DNA of 64,000 bases from Flavobacterium hydrophilum (GTDB lineage Bacteria > Bacteroidota > Bacteroidia > Flavobacteriales > Flavobacteriaceae): contig NZ_QJHL01000001.1 of the NCBI RefSeq assembly GCF_003202405.1, positions 1,178,001 through 1,242,000 of the forward strand, read 5' to 3'. This document shows positions 1-9,776 of the stretch, piece by piece. Every line of letters begins with the position of its first letter. Position 1 is the first letter of the stretch. A model generated the notes under the pieces. That model worked only from the letters and a program-made list of their open reading frames with translations. It made no database searches and was not told where the DNA came from. A program made the translations under genes and the position numbers.

Positions 1-56
1 TATCCCCAAATTAGAAATAAATTCAAGAAAACAATATTTGCACCTGACGGATAAGT

Positions 57-80
57 AAGTCATTATTTTTAAAATGACTT
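57..80 (+). other. Hairpin in the leader of the first hydrolase gene
   Basis: Perfect 8-bp inverted repeat (aagtcatt / aatgactt) with an 8-nt loop, ending 36 bases before the GH64 start codon. There is only a weak T-run after it. It could be the terminator of a gene left of the window or a structured 5' leader; the sequence does not decide. Confidence 0.35.
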
Positions 81-116
81 TAAAATCTATTTACGTAACC
101 TCAAAATTATCTAGAT

Positions 117-2789
117 ATGAATAAAATTAAACTTACAAATTTTTATTTTCTGACAGCACTGTTTCTGGTGTTTTCAAATTTTATGTTTGGTCAGGGAGCA
201 ATTCCCTTCACGATTAGTAATACCTCTACATTTAATGATAATGAATTGTATGTAGCGATTGTGGGTATTGATTATACAACTGGAAACCATGTTTGGGTCA
301 ATGCCAAAACGAGTCAGGTTTTACCAATGAGTTCTTCTTATAATACCGTGACCGGACCAACAATTGGAGGCAACACCGGACCCGGGCAAAACTCAAAATA
401 TGCCAATTGCTTTACAAAATTGAGTGAAATTCCAAATAAGACTTTTACACTGCCTTTAATCGCAGGCTGCAGGGTTTTTATAGCCAAAGGACAGCAATTG
501 TATTTTTATTTTTTTGGAGCAAGTGGTGCGCCTTCAGGATATACATCACCAAATCCATTAAACGCAACGGATCCGAATCAGGGAATTTTATATGAAATAA
601 TTGAGCTTACGAATAATCAATACGGTTTTTTTGGAAATCCATCAAGGGTCGATTCGTATAAATATCCAATGGGACTGGAGTTATTCGGAGCCAATGGATA
701 TCAAAAACGTGTGGGTGAATTAAAAAAACACGCCGATATCGTGGCAGCTTTTAAAGCCAATGTGCCATCAGAATTTCAGGGCTGTGTGAACGATGCGACA
801 GGAGAAATTACAGCACCTTCAAAAACACCGGCTTTTGCTGATGGAACCGGAGGAACTTCAGTTGGACCTCAGGCAAATTATTTAAAACCATATATAGATG
901 CTATCTGGAATAAATATAAAAATGAAGATTTAATCTTTTATGCGGGAGATGCCGGAGTTTTCAAAGGAAGAGTAATCGGAGAGCAGCTTGAAATGGTTGG
1001 ACAATCCGGAGGTTTTGTGGGTCGCACAGGAAGAGTTCAAAACCGACCAACAACTCAGGAAGCACTGGAAGGAAAAGGCGTTCTGGACAGAAGACTGGTT
1101 GACGGAGATTTAGATCTTGTTATTCAGGCACAATTAACTGCTGCAATTAACAGACATGTTGTAAATACTACAACTGCAAATCCGGGTCAGCAAAACTGGT
1201 ACGATGCTTCGAAATACTATCAGGTAAATCCAACGAATCATTATTCTAAATTCTGGCATTTACCGGGAATAAGTGTAGACAATCTCGCATACGGATTTGC
1301 TTATGATGACGTGGCTGATCAGTCGCCATCGCTTCATTCGCCTCAGCCAACAAAAGTAATTGCAGCTTTTGGAGGTTATGCAGGAACAGTTCCTTCTGTA
1401 CCCGCTACAACCGATCTAATTACCGTTTATAAAGATTGTAATTACACAGGATTTTCCGGAGGATTGACTATTGGCGATTATAATCTGGCCCGTTTGAATA
1501 CTTTGGGAGTTCTGAATGATGATATTTCATCACTGAGAGTGGCACAGGGGTTTAAGGCCATTTTGTATCAGGACGATAATTTTACAGGAACTTCAACAAC
1601 TATTACTTCTGATAATACTTGTTTGAATACAACGTGGAATGATAAAGTAACTTCTATCCGAATTTTACCAAACGGAACCACGACTTTAGGTAACCAGACT
1701 TTCTTTTTGCAAAACAGAAACAGTAATTTAAATATGGATGTTTGGAATGCCAGTTTATCCAATGGAGCCAATGTGGCACAGGGAACAGCAAATTCAAACG
1801 CCAACCAGAAATTTGTATTTACGCATTTAGGTGATGGATTGTATAAAATTGTGGCAAGTCATAGTGGCCAATCTTTAGATGTAAATAATTTCAATAAAGA
1901 TAATGGTGCCAATGTTGAGCAATATCCATACAATGCAACTACAAACCAACAATTTATATTGGTTGCTACAGGTGATGGATTTTACAAAATCGTTGCAAGA
2001 CATAGTGGCAAATTGGTAGAAGTTGCAGGAGCAAGTACGGCAAATGGTGCCAATGTACAGCAATGGCAGGATAATGGACAGATTTGTGCACAATGGAAAC
2101 TGGTTCCGGTTACAACATCACAAACATCTGTTTTAATTCAGGCCGAAAATTATTCTGCCATGAACGGAATTCAAGTTGAAGCTACAACAGATACAGGCGG
2201 TGGATCAAATGTTGGTTATACCGAAACAGGCGACTGGCTGGCTTATAACAGCATTAATTTCCCAACTACAGGATCTTATCTAATTGAATACAGAGTAGCA
2301 AGTGCCGTAACAGGAGGTAAATTATCTGCTGATTTAAATGCCGGAGCAATTCTTTTAGGAAATGTTGATGTACCAAATACAGGTGGATGGCAAAACTGGC
2401 AGACGGTTTCTCAAACGGTAAATGTAAATGCAGGAACTTACAATTTTGGTATTTATATTCAAAACACCGGAATGAACATCAACTGGATCAGAATTACGAA
2501 AATTGGAACTGCTGCAACTGCAAAAACGGCCTCGGCTCCACTTGCTGAGGAAGAGGCTATTGCTGCAACTACCTTAAATATTTATCCAAATCCGGTTGAA
2601 AGTACACTTTTCTTCACCACAGAAGTTTCAGGAAATGCGAGTATTGTAGATGCGCAGACAGGAACTTCGGTTTCTTCTCAAAAAATCAATAACAACAGTG
2701 TAGATGTTTCGCGTTTGAAATCTGGTGTTTATTTGATTATAATAGAAAAAGACGGTCAGAAAACGATAAAACGTTTCCTTAAAAAATAG
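117..2789 (+). CDS. Secreted GH64-like beta-1,3-glucanase with crystallin, ricin-lectin, CBM6 and T9SS sorting domains
   Basis: 890-aa modular exoenzyme. Residues 1-25 are a Sec signal peptide ending in FGQ. Residues ~27-425 resemble the glycoside hydrolase 64 / thaumatin-like fold of laminaripentaose-producing beta-1,3-glucanases; this call rests on overall sequence resemblance and no catalytic residue was assigned. Then follow a beta/gamma-crystallin-type domain (~432-518, with YKDCNYTGF and NDDISS motifs), a ricin-type beta-trefoil (~522-663, QW-like repeats), a CBM6 (~671-797, starting IQAENY) and a T9SS type A sorting domain (~820-890, starting IYPNP and ending in basic residues). It is probably exported by T9SS and attached to or released from the cell surface. 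It is first of four + strand genes sharing these C-terminal modules. The likely substrate is beta-1,3-glucan, and the lectin and CBM modules suggest insoluble wall material. Confidence 0.8.
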   Translation: MNKIKLTNFYFLTALFLVFSNFMFGQGAIPFTISNTSTFNDNELYVAIVGIDYTTGNHVWVNAKTSQVLPMSSSYNTVTGPTIGGNTGPGQNSKYANCFTKLSEIPNKTFTLPLIAGCRVFIAKGQQLYFYFFGASGAPSGYTSPNPLNATDPNQGILYEIIELTNNQYGFFGNPSRVDSYKYPMGLELFGANGYQKRVGELKKHADIVAAFKANVPSEFQGCVNDATGEITAPSKTPAFADGTGGTSVGPQANYLKPYIDAIWNKYKNEDLIFYAGDAGVFKGRVIGEQLEMVGQSGGFVGRTGRVQNRPTTQEALEGKGVLDRRLVDGDLDLVIQAQLTAAINRHVVNTTTANPGQQNWYDASKYYQVNPTNHYSKFWHLPGISVDNLAYGFAYDDVADQSPSLHSPQPTKVIAAFGGYAGTVPSVPATTDLITVYKDCNYTGFSGGLTIGDYNLARLNTLGVLNDDISSLRVAQGFKAILYQDDNFTGTSTTITSDNTCLNTTWNDKVTSIRILPNGTTTLGNQTFFLQNRNSNLNMDVWNASLSNGANVAQGTANSNANQKFVFTHLGDGLYKIVASHSGQSLDVNNFNKDNGANVEQYPYNATTNQQFILVATGDGFYKIVARHSGKLVEVAGASTANGANVQQWQDNGQICAQWKLVPVTTSQTSVLIQAENYSAMNGIQVEATTDTGGGSNVGYTETGDWLAYNSINFPTTGSYLIEYRVASAVTGGKLSADLNAGAILLGNVDVPNTGGWQNWQTVSQTVNVNAGTYNFGIYIQNTGMNINWIRITKIGTAATAKTASAPLAEEEAIAATTLNIYPNPVESTLFFTTEVSGNASIVDAQTGTSVSSQKINNNSVDVSRLKSGVYLIIIEKDGQKTIKRFLKK

Positions 2790-2803
2790 TCTAATGATTA
2801 AAG

Positions 2804-2839
2804 CCTCGGACATTCTGATCAAAATTAGATTGTCTGAGG
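2804..2839 (+). terminator. Intercistronic hairpin between GH64 and GH18 genes
   Basis: 9-bp arms cctcggaca / tgtctgagg (one G-U pair) around an 18-nt loop, followed by a short T-containing stretch. It is a weak terminator or an RNA-processing stem between two genes that otherwise look co-directional. An in-frame ATG at 2794 sits upstream of this stem and is unlikely to be the real start of the next gene. Confidence 0.4.
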
Positions 2840-2889
2840 TTTACTATTCCCCAAAAATTACAAATTCCTTAATCTATTTAAAAATTATT

Positions 2890-4512
2890 ATGAAAAACAA
2901 TTACAAAATGATCCAGCCTACATGGGTCTTAATTTTCGTTCTGGGTGTTTTCAATTTGTCAATAGCCCAAAAAAAAGTAATCGCTTATATTCCAAACTGG
3001 ATTGACCTGAATTCTTTTTCAACTACCATTCAATACAGTAAATTAACCCACATCAATATTGCGTTTGAAAATCCGGATGCTAATGGTTATCTGACTTTCA
3101 ATTCTGGTTCTAATGCCATTATTAATGCAGCACATGCACAAAACGTAAAAGTTTTTGTTTCCCTTGGCGGAGGTGCCATTTCTGAAGGAGGTGCCATCCG
3201 TGATAATTATTTTAACCTGATTACTCCCGGAAACAGAACAGCATTTATTCAAAAAATCTACGATTATGTGATAGCGCATAATTTTGACGGCGTAGATGTA
3301 GATTTAGAAGGCCCTGCAATTAATGGTGATTACGGAGGTTTTGTGATTGCTTTGGCGAATAAATTACATTCAGGCGGAAAACAAATTACAGCAGCACTTT
3401 CAGAAGGATATGGTGGTGCAAATGTACCAGTTTCTACTTTTGCTGCTTACGACTGGATCAATATTATGGCTTATGACGCAACCGGACCGTGGAATACAGC
3501 AAATCCCGGGCCTCATTCTCCTTACAGTATGGCCGTTAACCAGTTTAATTACTGGACTGGTAGAGGTTTGCCGGCCAGTAAAGCCATTATTGGATTACCT
3601 TTTTATGGATATGGTTTTGGAGCTGCAGCCAATCAGGGAATTTCTTTTGCCAATATTGTAGCGCAATATCCGGGCTCAGAAAATCAGGATCAGGTAGGTA
3701 ATACTATTTATTACAATGGAATTCCAACCATCAAAGCAAAAACAACATTTGCAATTCAAAATGCAGGCGGTGTTATGATCTGGGAATTATCTCAGGATGC
3801 TACAGGCTCGAAATCATTGCTAACTGCTGCTGATCAGGTTGTAAAAGGAAGTAATCCTCCAGCAACCGGAAATTTAATACAGGCGGAAAGTTATTCTTCT
3901 ATGAGCGGAGTTCAAACAGAACCTACCACTGATACCGGCGGAGGTTTAAATGTTGGTTATGCCGATACAGGTGACTGGATGGCGTATTTCAATATCAATT
4001 TTCCAACTTCAGGCAACTATGTGATTGAATATAGAGTGGCAAGTGCTGTTTCGGGTGCAAGATTATCATCCGATTTAAATGCAGGAACGATTCAGTTGGG
4101 AGCTGTCAATGTACCCAATACAGGAGGATGGCAAAACTGGCAGACAGTATCTCAAACGGTTAATATCAATGCCGGAACGTATAACTTCGGAATATACATT
4201 CAAAATTCGGGTGTGAATTTAAACTGGTTCCGTATAACGAAGTCAGCTTCTGCTTTGGCAGCAAAATCAGCTTCGACAGAAAAAATCGAAAGCCTGACGG
4301 TTTACCCAAGTCCGACAGAAAGCGAACTTTTCTTTACTGCTGAGGTTTCAGGAGCTAACGTAAGCATTATAAATTCTCAGGATGGTGCAACAATTTATTC
4401 TCAAAAAGCAAACAACAACAGTATCGATGTTAGGGGCTTAAAAACCGGAATCTATTTGATTTTGGTAGAGAAAGATGGAATAAAAACAGTTAGACGTTTT
4501 ATAAAAAAATAA
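2890..4512 (+). CDS. Secreted GH18 chitinase with CBM6 and T9SS sorting domain
   Basis: 540 aa from the chosen start. The frame is open back to an ATG at 2794, but the signal peptide (MKNNYKMIQ... to SIAQ) begins at 2890 and the upstream stretch contains a hairpin. Residues ~28-325 form a GH18 catalytic domain with the DxDxE signature, read as D136-V-D138-L-E140 within FDGVDVDLEG, where E140 is the expected acid. Downstream MAYD and MIWELSQD match the usual later GH18 strands. A CBM6 (~329-450) and T9SS sorting domain (~470-540) follow, nearly the same as in the neighbours. The expected reaction is endo-hydrolysis of chitin outside the cell. The stop is only 6 nt from the next start, so the two are co-transcribed. 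Confidence 0.88.
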   Translation: MKNNYKMIQPTWVLIFVLGVFNLSIAQKKVIAYIPNWIDLNSFSTTIQYSKLTHINIAFENPDANGYLTFNSGSNAIINAAHAQNVKVFVSLGGGAISEGGAIRDNYFNLITPGNRTAFIQKIYDYVIAHNFDGVDVDLEGPAINGDYGGFVIALANKLHSGGKQITAALSEGYGGANVPVSTFAAYDWINIMAYDATGPWNTANPGPHSPYSMAVNQFNYWTGRGLPASKAIIGLPFYGYGFGAAANQGISFANIVAQYPGSENQDQVGNTIYYNGIPTIKAKTTFAIQNAGGVMIWELSQDATGSKSLLTAADQVVKGSNPPATGNLIQAESYSSMSGVQTEPTTDTGGGLNVGYADTGDWMAYFNINFPTSGNYVIEYRVASAVSGARLSSDLNAGTIQLGAVNVPNTGGWQNWQTVSQTVNINAGTYNFGIYIQNSGVNLNWFRITKSASALAAKSASTEKIESLTVYPSPTESELFFTAEVSGANVSIINSQDGATIYSQKANNNSIDVRGLKTGIYLILVEKDGIKTVRRFIKK

Positions 4513-4518
4513 AGCATC

Positions 4519-6390
4519 ATGAAGAAAAATATAATAGTTTCAATGAACTCAAAGCTATTCTTTTTGGCGTTTATTTTGTTTGCTTTAAGTTCCCATTCAC
4601 AGGTTATCATGTTTGATGATTTTAATTATTCAGGCAATACTGATCCACAATTGGCATCCTTTAACAAATGGCAGATTATCAATGGAGTAAGCGGACCACC
4701 GGAAGGAGCCACGTACAACAGAAATAATGTCAATTTTATTACAGACCCGAATGATGCATCGAATAAGCTGATGACATTGAAAACCACTGTAAATGGTCAG
4801 TCAAAAGCGGTAACACATTCCAGGATAGAAAGCTCTTATGAATATTTTGAAGGAACGTACGCATCAAGAGTCTATTTATCAGATGAAGCATTTGCAACTA
4901 AAGATGCCAATATACAGACCTTTTTTACCATTGTAAGTTCAGCGCTTGCACAGGATGGTTCAAAATATAGTGAATTGGATATTATTGAATATATGGCTGC
5001 CGATAAGTGGGGCGTTTCTCCGGACAACAGAGTTGGATATACCACTTCTTATCACAAATACATTGCAAATCCATGGACGCCTTGGAAAACCTATTCCACC
5101 CAGCAAAAATCATTGGCAGGCTGGCATACTTTTATTGCTACCTGTACGGATGGTGTGAATATCAGGTATTATATGGATAATACACTTATTGCAACGCATT
5201 CTGTTACTGATAATGAAACGCAGGCAGGTCTTTCGGTTTATCCCCGAAGTACTATGCAGGTTGCCTTTGCCAATTGGATTTGGAATAATGTATTAGGTAC
5301 GAGCACCAGTAACAGAGAGAATACTTTCATGGCAGACTGGGTTTTATATTATAAAAATACAGCATTAGATCTGAATCAGATTAATACTTTGGTGGCTAAT
5401 TATAAATCGCAGGGACTAAAAAGAAGAAATCTGGCAGGACAGACGTTTTATGATGTGCCTCAAAATAATGGTGTTGGCACAGTATACAAGGATTGCAATT
5501 ATGGCGGGTATGCTGTTAGTCTGCCAACAGGAGATTACACTCTAAGTCAATTGCAGGCGAAAGGAATTTTGGATAACGATATTTCTTCTCTTAAAGTACA
5601 AAGTGGTTATGAAGTGGTGCTTTATGCCAATGATAATTTTTCCGGTTCTTCTGTAATTATTACCTCGGATGACACTTGTCTGGTTGATAACAGTTTTAAT
5701 GATATAGCCTCTTCTGTAAGAGTTAGAGCGGTAAGCAATTCTTCTTCGGTTTTGATCCAGGCTGAGAGTTATACCAGCATGAGCGGAATTCAGACCGAAG
5801 CGACTACAGACACTGGTGGCGGATTAAATGTGGGATATGCAGATACGGGCGACTGGATGTCTTATGGCAATATTAATTTTCCAACATCCGGTTCTTATCT
5901 AATTGAGTACAGAGTAGCGAGTGGTGTCAACGGAGCAGTTATTTCTTCAGATTTAAGTGCAGGAACAATTCAGCTTGGTTCAGTTAATATTCCGAATACT
6001 GGCGGATGGCAAAACTGGCAAACAGTAAGTCAGACCGTAAATGTAAACGCAGGAACCTATAATTTTGGAATTTACATTCAGAATAGTGGTGTGAATTTAA
6101 ACTGGTTCCGAATCACAAAATCGGGCTCTGCTTTAACAGCAAAAACAGCTTCTCAGGAAAAAATTGAAAGCCTGACTGTTTATCCAAGCCCTACAGAAGA
6201 TACACTTTTCTTTACTGCAGAAGTTTCGGGAGCTAACGTACGCATTATAAATTCTCAGGATGGTGCTACAATCTCTTCACAAAAAGCCAATAACAACAGT
6301 ATTGATGTTGCTGGTTTAAAAACCGGGATCTATTTGATTTTAGTTGAAAAAGACGGAATCAAAACAGTAAGACGTTTTGTTAAAAAATAA
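4519..6390 (+). CDS. Secreted GH16-like beta-glucanase with crystallin, CBM6 and T9SS sorting domains
   Basis: 623 aa. The signal peptide ends near SSHSQ. Residues ~30-280 are a jelly-roll GH16-type domain. The catalytic signature ExDxxE is visible as E152-L-D154-I-I-E157, the beta-bulge arrangement typical of laminarinase/lichenase-like GH16 enzymes, with E152 the expected nucleophile and E157 the acid/base. A beta/gamma-crystallin domain (~319-404), CBM6 (~410-534) and T9SS sorting domain (~552-623) follow. Unlike the first and fourth genes it lacks the ricin module. It is probably an extracellular endo-beta-glucanase (1,3- or 1,3/1,4-linkages; agarase or carrageenase types cannot be excluded from sequence alone). 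It lies 6 nt downstream of the chitinase gene. Confidence 0.75.
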   Translation: MKKNIIVSMNSKLFFLAFILFALSSHSQVIMFDDFNYSGNTDPQLASFNKWQIINGVSGPPEGATYNRNNVNFITDPNDASNKLMTLKTTVNGQSKAVTHSRIESSYEYFEGTYASRVYLSDEAFATKDANIQTFFTIVSSALAQDGSKYSELDIIEYMAADKWGVSPDNRVGYTTSYHKYIANPWTPWKTYSTQQKSLAGWHTFIATCTDGVNIRYYMDNTLIATHSVTDNETQAGLSVYPRSTMQVAFANWIWNNVLGTSTSNRENTFMADWVLYYKNTALDLNQINTLVANYKSQGLKRRNLAGQTFYDVPQNNGVGTVYKDCNYGGYAVSLPTGDYTLSQLQAKGILDNDISSLKVQSGYEVVLYANDNFSGSSVIITSDDTCLVDNSFNDIASSVRVRAVSNSSSVLIQAESYTSMSGIQTEATTDTGGGLNVGYADTGDWMSYGNINFPTSGSYLIEYRVASGVNGAVISSDLSAGTIQLGSVNIPNTGGWQNWQTVSQTVNVNAGTYNFGIYIQNSGVNLNWFRITKSGSALTAKTASQEKIESLTVYPSPTEDTLFFTAEVSGANVRIINSQDGATISSQKANNNSIDVAGLKTGIYLILVEKDGIKTVRRFVKK

Positions 6391-6397
6391 GTTTACT

Positions 6398-6446
6398 AAA
6401 AGTGCTATCCTTCTTTGTTATTCAGCAAGGAAGGAGTAGTGCTTTT
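6398..6446 (+). terminator. Hairpin between the GH16 and metalloprotease genes
   Basis: Imperfect long stem (arms about 6398-6415 and 6427-6446, with G-U pairs), flanked by an A-run on one side and a T-run on the other. It is a plausible rho-independent terminator or attenuator, so the protease gene may have its own promoter within 6447-6480. Confidence 0.5.
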
Positions 6447-6480
6447 ATATTTAATTGTAACCCTTTAAACCCCAATCAAT

Positions 6481-9366
6481 ATGAAAAACAATTACAGACT
6501 TACGTTAAGTTTACTCATTTTTCTGGCTTTTGGTTATTTGGCCACAGCGCAGACTTCATTAGGTTCAAGTAAAACCTTTATGAATAATTTGAAAAAAGAA
6601 CTGGTCGCCTCGACTTCAAAGAGTTCAGAAAAAACAGTTTTGCTCGAAGTTTCCAATTCCAAAAAATTCAATGGAAAAGTAAACTTCAAAGAATCCAGTT
6701 CTTCAAGTGAATTTTTAATTGGAGAAATCAAAAACATTGCAGAGTCTTCTTTTTTTATTAAAATAATGGATAAATCTGTGGAAGGACATATCATCTTAAA
6801 AAAGTCCAGAGAGGCATACAAATATTTCTCTGATGCTCAGGGAAATGCGTTTGTAGAAAAAGTAGATATCAATAAGTTGATTTGTATCGATTATGAAAAT
6901 GTTCCGGAAGGCACAAATAAAACAGGTAAAGCAGCGGCCGCAGCTGCAATTGCCCCGGCATTACTGAATTTACAAAGTTTGCCAGGTGCGGCAGGTTGTG
7001 TGATGCTGGATTTTGATGGTTATAATATGCCAGCCGGAAACCTTTGGAACAACGGAAACGCTATTAATGCAGCAGCATCAGGAATGAGCGATGCCGCCGT
7101 ACAGCAACATTGGGAGGTCGTTGCAGAAGATTACAGACCTTTTAATGTAAATATTACAACAAGTGAAGCCGTTTTTAATTCGTATCCAAGAAACAGAAGA
7201 ATGCGTGTGGTGGTAACTCCAACCAATACAGCAGCCCCGGGGGCGGGAGGTGTTGCGTATATTGGTTCCTTTAACTGGGACAATGATGTACCTTGCTGGG
7301 TATTTATTACTTCAGGTAAATCGGGTGGAGATGCCTCAGCGCATGAAATTGGTCATACATTCGATTTAGGTCATGACGGTCGTACCAATCCGGCTGAAGG
7401 CTATTTTGTAGGTATCGACGGAACATCCTGGGCACCAATTATGGGTGCAGGTTACTACAGACCAATTGTGCAATGGAGTAAAGGAGAATACAATTATGCA
7501 GATAATAAACAGGATGATGTTGCTATTATCGCAAGTGCTAAATTTGGCATAGGATACAGAGGCGATGACTATGGAAATACTACGGGTTCTGCAGCAACTT
7601 TAGATTATAACGGAAGCGGAGCCATCAACCAGAAAAACGGAATAATTTCAAGTGAAGCCGATTATGATTTTTTTACGTTTACAACAGGCGGAGGGAATGT
7701 TTCTATTAATGCCAATACAGTTTCAAGAGACGGAAATCTGCATCTCTTGATTAGGCTTTATAATTCGGCTGGAGCAGAAATGGGAACGTATTGGAACTCT
7801 GATCCGTTTGCTTTGAATGCTTCTATGAATGTAAACTTGCCGGCTGGCAAATATTTTATTGGAGTTGACGGTAACGGGGCAGGCAATGCTGGTTACGGAG
7901 GCTATTCAGCTTATGGTTCAATTGGAAGTTATTCGATTACAGGAACTATTCCGCCAGGAGGAAATATTGCTCCTTCAACAGATGTAATTACAGCTTATAA
8001 AGATTGTAATTATACCGGGTTTTCAGGAGGACTAACTATTGGAGATTATAATTTGGCAAGATTAAACTCTTTAGGAATTTTAAACGATGATATCTCGTCA
8101 CTTAGAATTACTCAGGGATTCCAGGCAATCTTATATCAGGATGATAATTTTGCAGGTGCTTCAACTGTAATCAATTCTAATAATGCCTGTTTAAATGCAA
8201 CGTGGAATGACAAAGTAAGTTCAATACGCATAATTGCTAACGGAGTTACAACTTTAGGAAATCAGACTTTCTTCTTGCAAAACAGGAACAGCGGACTTAA
8301 TATGGATGTCTGGGGAGCAAGTACAGCCAATGGTGCGAATGTGGCACAGGGAACAGTAAATACTAATGCTAATCAAAAATTTACATTTACGCATTTGGGA
8401 GACGGGTTGTATAAAATCATTGTAAATCATAGCGGTCAGTCTTTGGATATAAATGGATTTAATACAGCTAATGGAGCCAATGTAGAGCAATATCCATACA
8501 ACGCAACAACCAATCAGCAGTTTATTTTAGTTGCAACAGGAGATGGATTTTACAAAATTGTTGCACGTCACAGCGGAAGAATTGTTGAGGTAGCAGGAGC
8601 AAGCACAGCCAATGGTGCTAATGTTCAGCAATGGGATGATAATGGACAGACCTGTGGACAATGGAAATTAATTTCGACAACCGGAGCACACACTTCTACT
8701 GTGATTCAGGCTGAGGATTATGCATCCATGAACGGAATTCAGGTGGAAGCCACGACAGATACTGGTGGAGGATCTAATGTTGGATATACTGAAACGGGTG
8801 ACTGGATGGCCTACAACAATATTAATTTCCCAACTACAGGCTCGTATTTAATAGAGTACAGAGTTGCAAGTGCTGTAACGGGAGGAAAATTATCTTCTGA
8901 CTTAAATGGAGGAACTGTTTTACTTGGTAATGTTGATATACCCAATACAGGAGGATGGCAGAATTGGCAGACTGTTACACAAAATGTAACTGTAACTGCA
9001 GGAACTTATAGTTTTGGTATTTATATTCAGAATACGGGAATGAACATTAATTGGATCAGAATTACGAAAGTGGGAGCCGGAGCAGCGATTGCCGATCCTG
9101 TAGCTTCTTCAATTATTGACGAAAATGAAACAACAGTCGTTAAGGTATTCAATATATATCCAAATCCGGTTTCAGAGACACTTTTCTTTACTTCTGATGT
9201 AACAGGAGGAAATATAACTGTAGTAGATGCTAAAACTGGGGTATTTATTAAAACACAAAAAAGTAATGATAACAGTTTAGATGTTTCTGCTTTAAAAACC
9301 GGGATTTATTTGATTGTCTTTGATAAAGATGGGAAGCAAACTGTTAAGCGTTTTATCAAGAAATAA
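6481..9366 (+). CDS. Secreted metzincin-type zinc metalloprotease with PPC, crystallin, ricin-lectin, CBM6 and T9SS domains
   Basis: 961 aa. The signal peptide ends at TAQ (~24). A pro-region of ~130 residues precedes the peptidase domain (~165-360). The zinc motif is HEIGHTFDLGH (H288, E289, H292, H298) followed by D299, and MGAG at M321 is a candidate Met-turn, which together indicate a metzincin (reprolysin-like). A pre-peptidase C-terminal-like beta domain (~365-498), beta/gamma-crystallin (~500-586), ricin beta-trefoil (~591-731), CBM6 (~739-863) and T9SS sorting domain (~888-961) follow. The crystallin-ricin-CBM6 tail is nearly the same as in the GH64 gene, so the protease is probably directed to the same polysaccharide surface as the glycosidases. 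A carbohydrate-targeted protease fits removal of wall mannoprotein or other wall protein. Confidence 0.82.
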   Translation: MKNNYRLTLSLLIFLAFGYLATAQTSLGSSKTFMNNLKKELVASTSKSSEKTVLLEVSNSKKFNGKVNFKESSSSSEFLIGEIKNIAESSFFIKIMDKSVEGHIILKKSREAYKYFSDAQGNAFVEKVDINKLICIDYENVPEGTNKTGKAAAAAAIAPALLNLQSLPGAAGCVMLDFDGYNMPAGNLWNNGNAINAAASGMSDAAVQQHWEVVAEDYRPFNVNITTSEAVFNSYPRNRRMRVVVTPTNTAAPGAGGVAYIGSFNWDNDVPCWVFITSGKSGGDASAHEIGHTFDLGHDGRTNPAEGYFVGIDGTSWAPIMGAGYYRPIVQWSKGEYNYADNKQDDVAIIASAKFGIGYRGDDYGNTTGSAATLDYNGSGAINQKNGIISSEADYDFFTFTTGGGNVSINANTVSRDGNLHLLIRLYNSAGAEMGTYWNSDPFALNASMNVNLPAGKYFIGVDGNGAGNAGYGGYSAYGSIGSYSITGTIPPGGNIAPSTDVITAYKDCNYTGFSGGLTIGDYNLARLNSLGILNDDISSLRITQGFQAILYQDDNFAGASTVINSNNACLNATWNDKVSSIRIIANGVTTLGNQTFFLQNRNSGLNMDVWGASTANGANVAQGTVNTNANQKFTFTHLGDGLYKIIVNHSGQSLDINGFNTANGANVEQYPYNATTNQQFILVATGDGFYKIVARHSGRIVEVAGASTANGANVQQWDDNGQTCGQWKLISTTGAHTSTVIQAEDYASMNGIQVEATTDTGGGSNVGYTETGDWMAYNNINFPTTGSYLIEYRVASAVTGGKLSSDLNGGTVLLGNVDIPNTGGWQNWQTVTQNVTVTAGTYSFGIYIQNTGMNINWIRITKVGAGAAIADPVASSIIDENETTVVKVFNIYPNPVSETLFFTSDVTGGNITVVDAKTGVFIKTQKSNDNSLDVSALKTGIYLIVFDKDGKQTVKRFIKK

Positions 9367-9412
9367 TATCAAATTCTGAAATAAAGATTTTATTCAGACG
9401 TAATAATTTTAC

Positions 9413-9445
9413 AAAAAAGACTGTCTTAAAAGGGCAGTCTTTTTT
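9413..9445 (+). terminator. Terminator after the wall-hydrolase cluster
   Basis: 12-bp arms aaaaaagactgt / gcagtctttttt (one G-U pair) around a 9-nt loop and ending in a T-run, located 46 bases after the metalloprotease stop. Strong rho-independent terminator. Confidence 0.85.
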
Positions 9446-9776
9446 ATGTCCGGTTTTGCTGCTTATAATTTATTCTTTTATTTGAACAATACATTTTGGC
9501 TATTACTACAAATGCGAAAATTTAAATTTTTTGTAAAAAAATAAAAAAAGCAAAAGACTTTTAGAACCCGATAGCTTAGATTATAATTTGTGCCGCAAAG
9601 AATTACAAACTAAACATAAGAAAAAAGCCCCGGATTTCTCTGAAGGAGGGAAGCATTCAAATAGCTAATCAATTTTATAGAGGATTAAAATCTAATCGTT
9701 TAAAATATTGATTATTAGTGTTTTTTGAAAATTAATCCAGTTTTATCAACCTAAAAAAGCATGGAAAGATACATTT
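9446..9776. other. Non-coding gap between the hydrolase cluster and the regulator gene
   Basis: About 330 bases without an ORF of note. It contains one degenerate copy (about 9642-9685) of a ~43-bp dispersed element also found near 40511, 62770 and 63343. No clear terminator for the convergent regulator gene was found here. Confidence 0.5.

Noticed and set aside
3347..3661. 104-aa + strand ORF inside the chitinase gene
   Set aside because: It lies in another frame of a clear GH18 domain and has no independent features.
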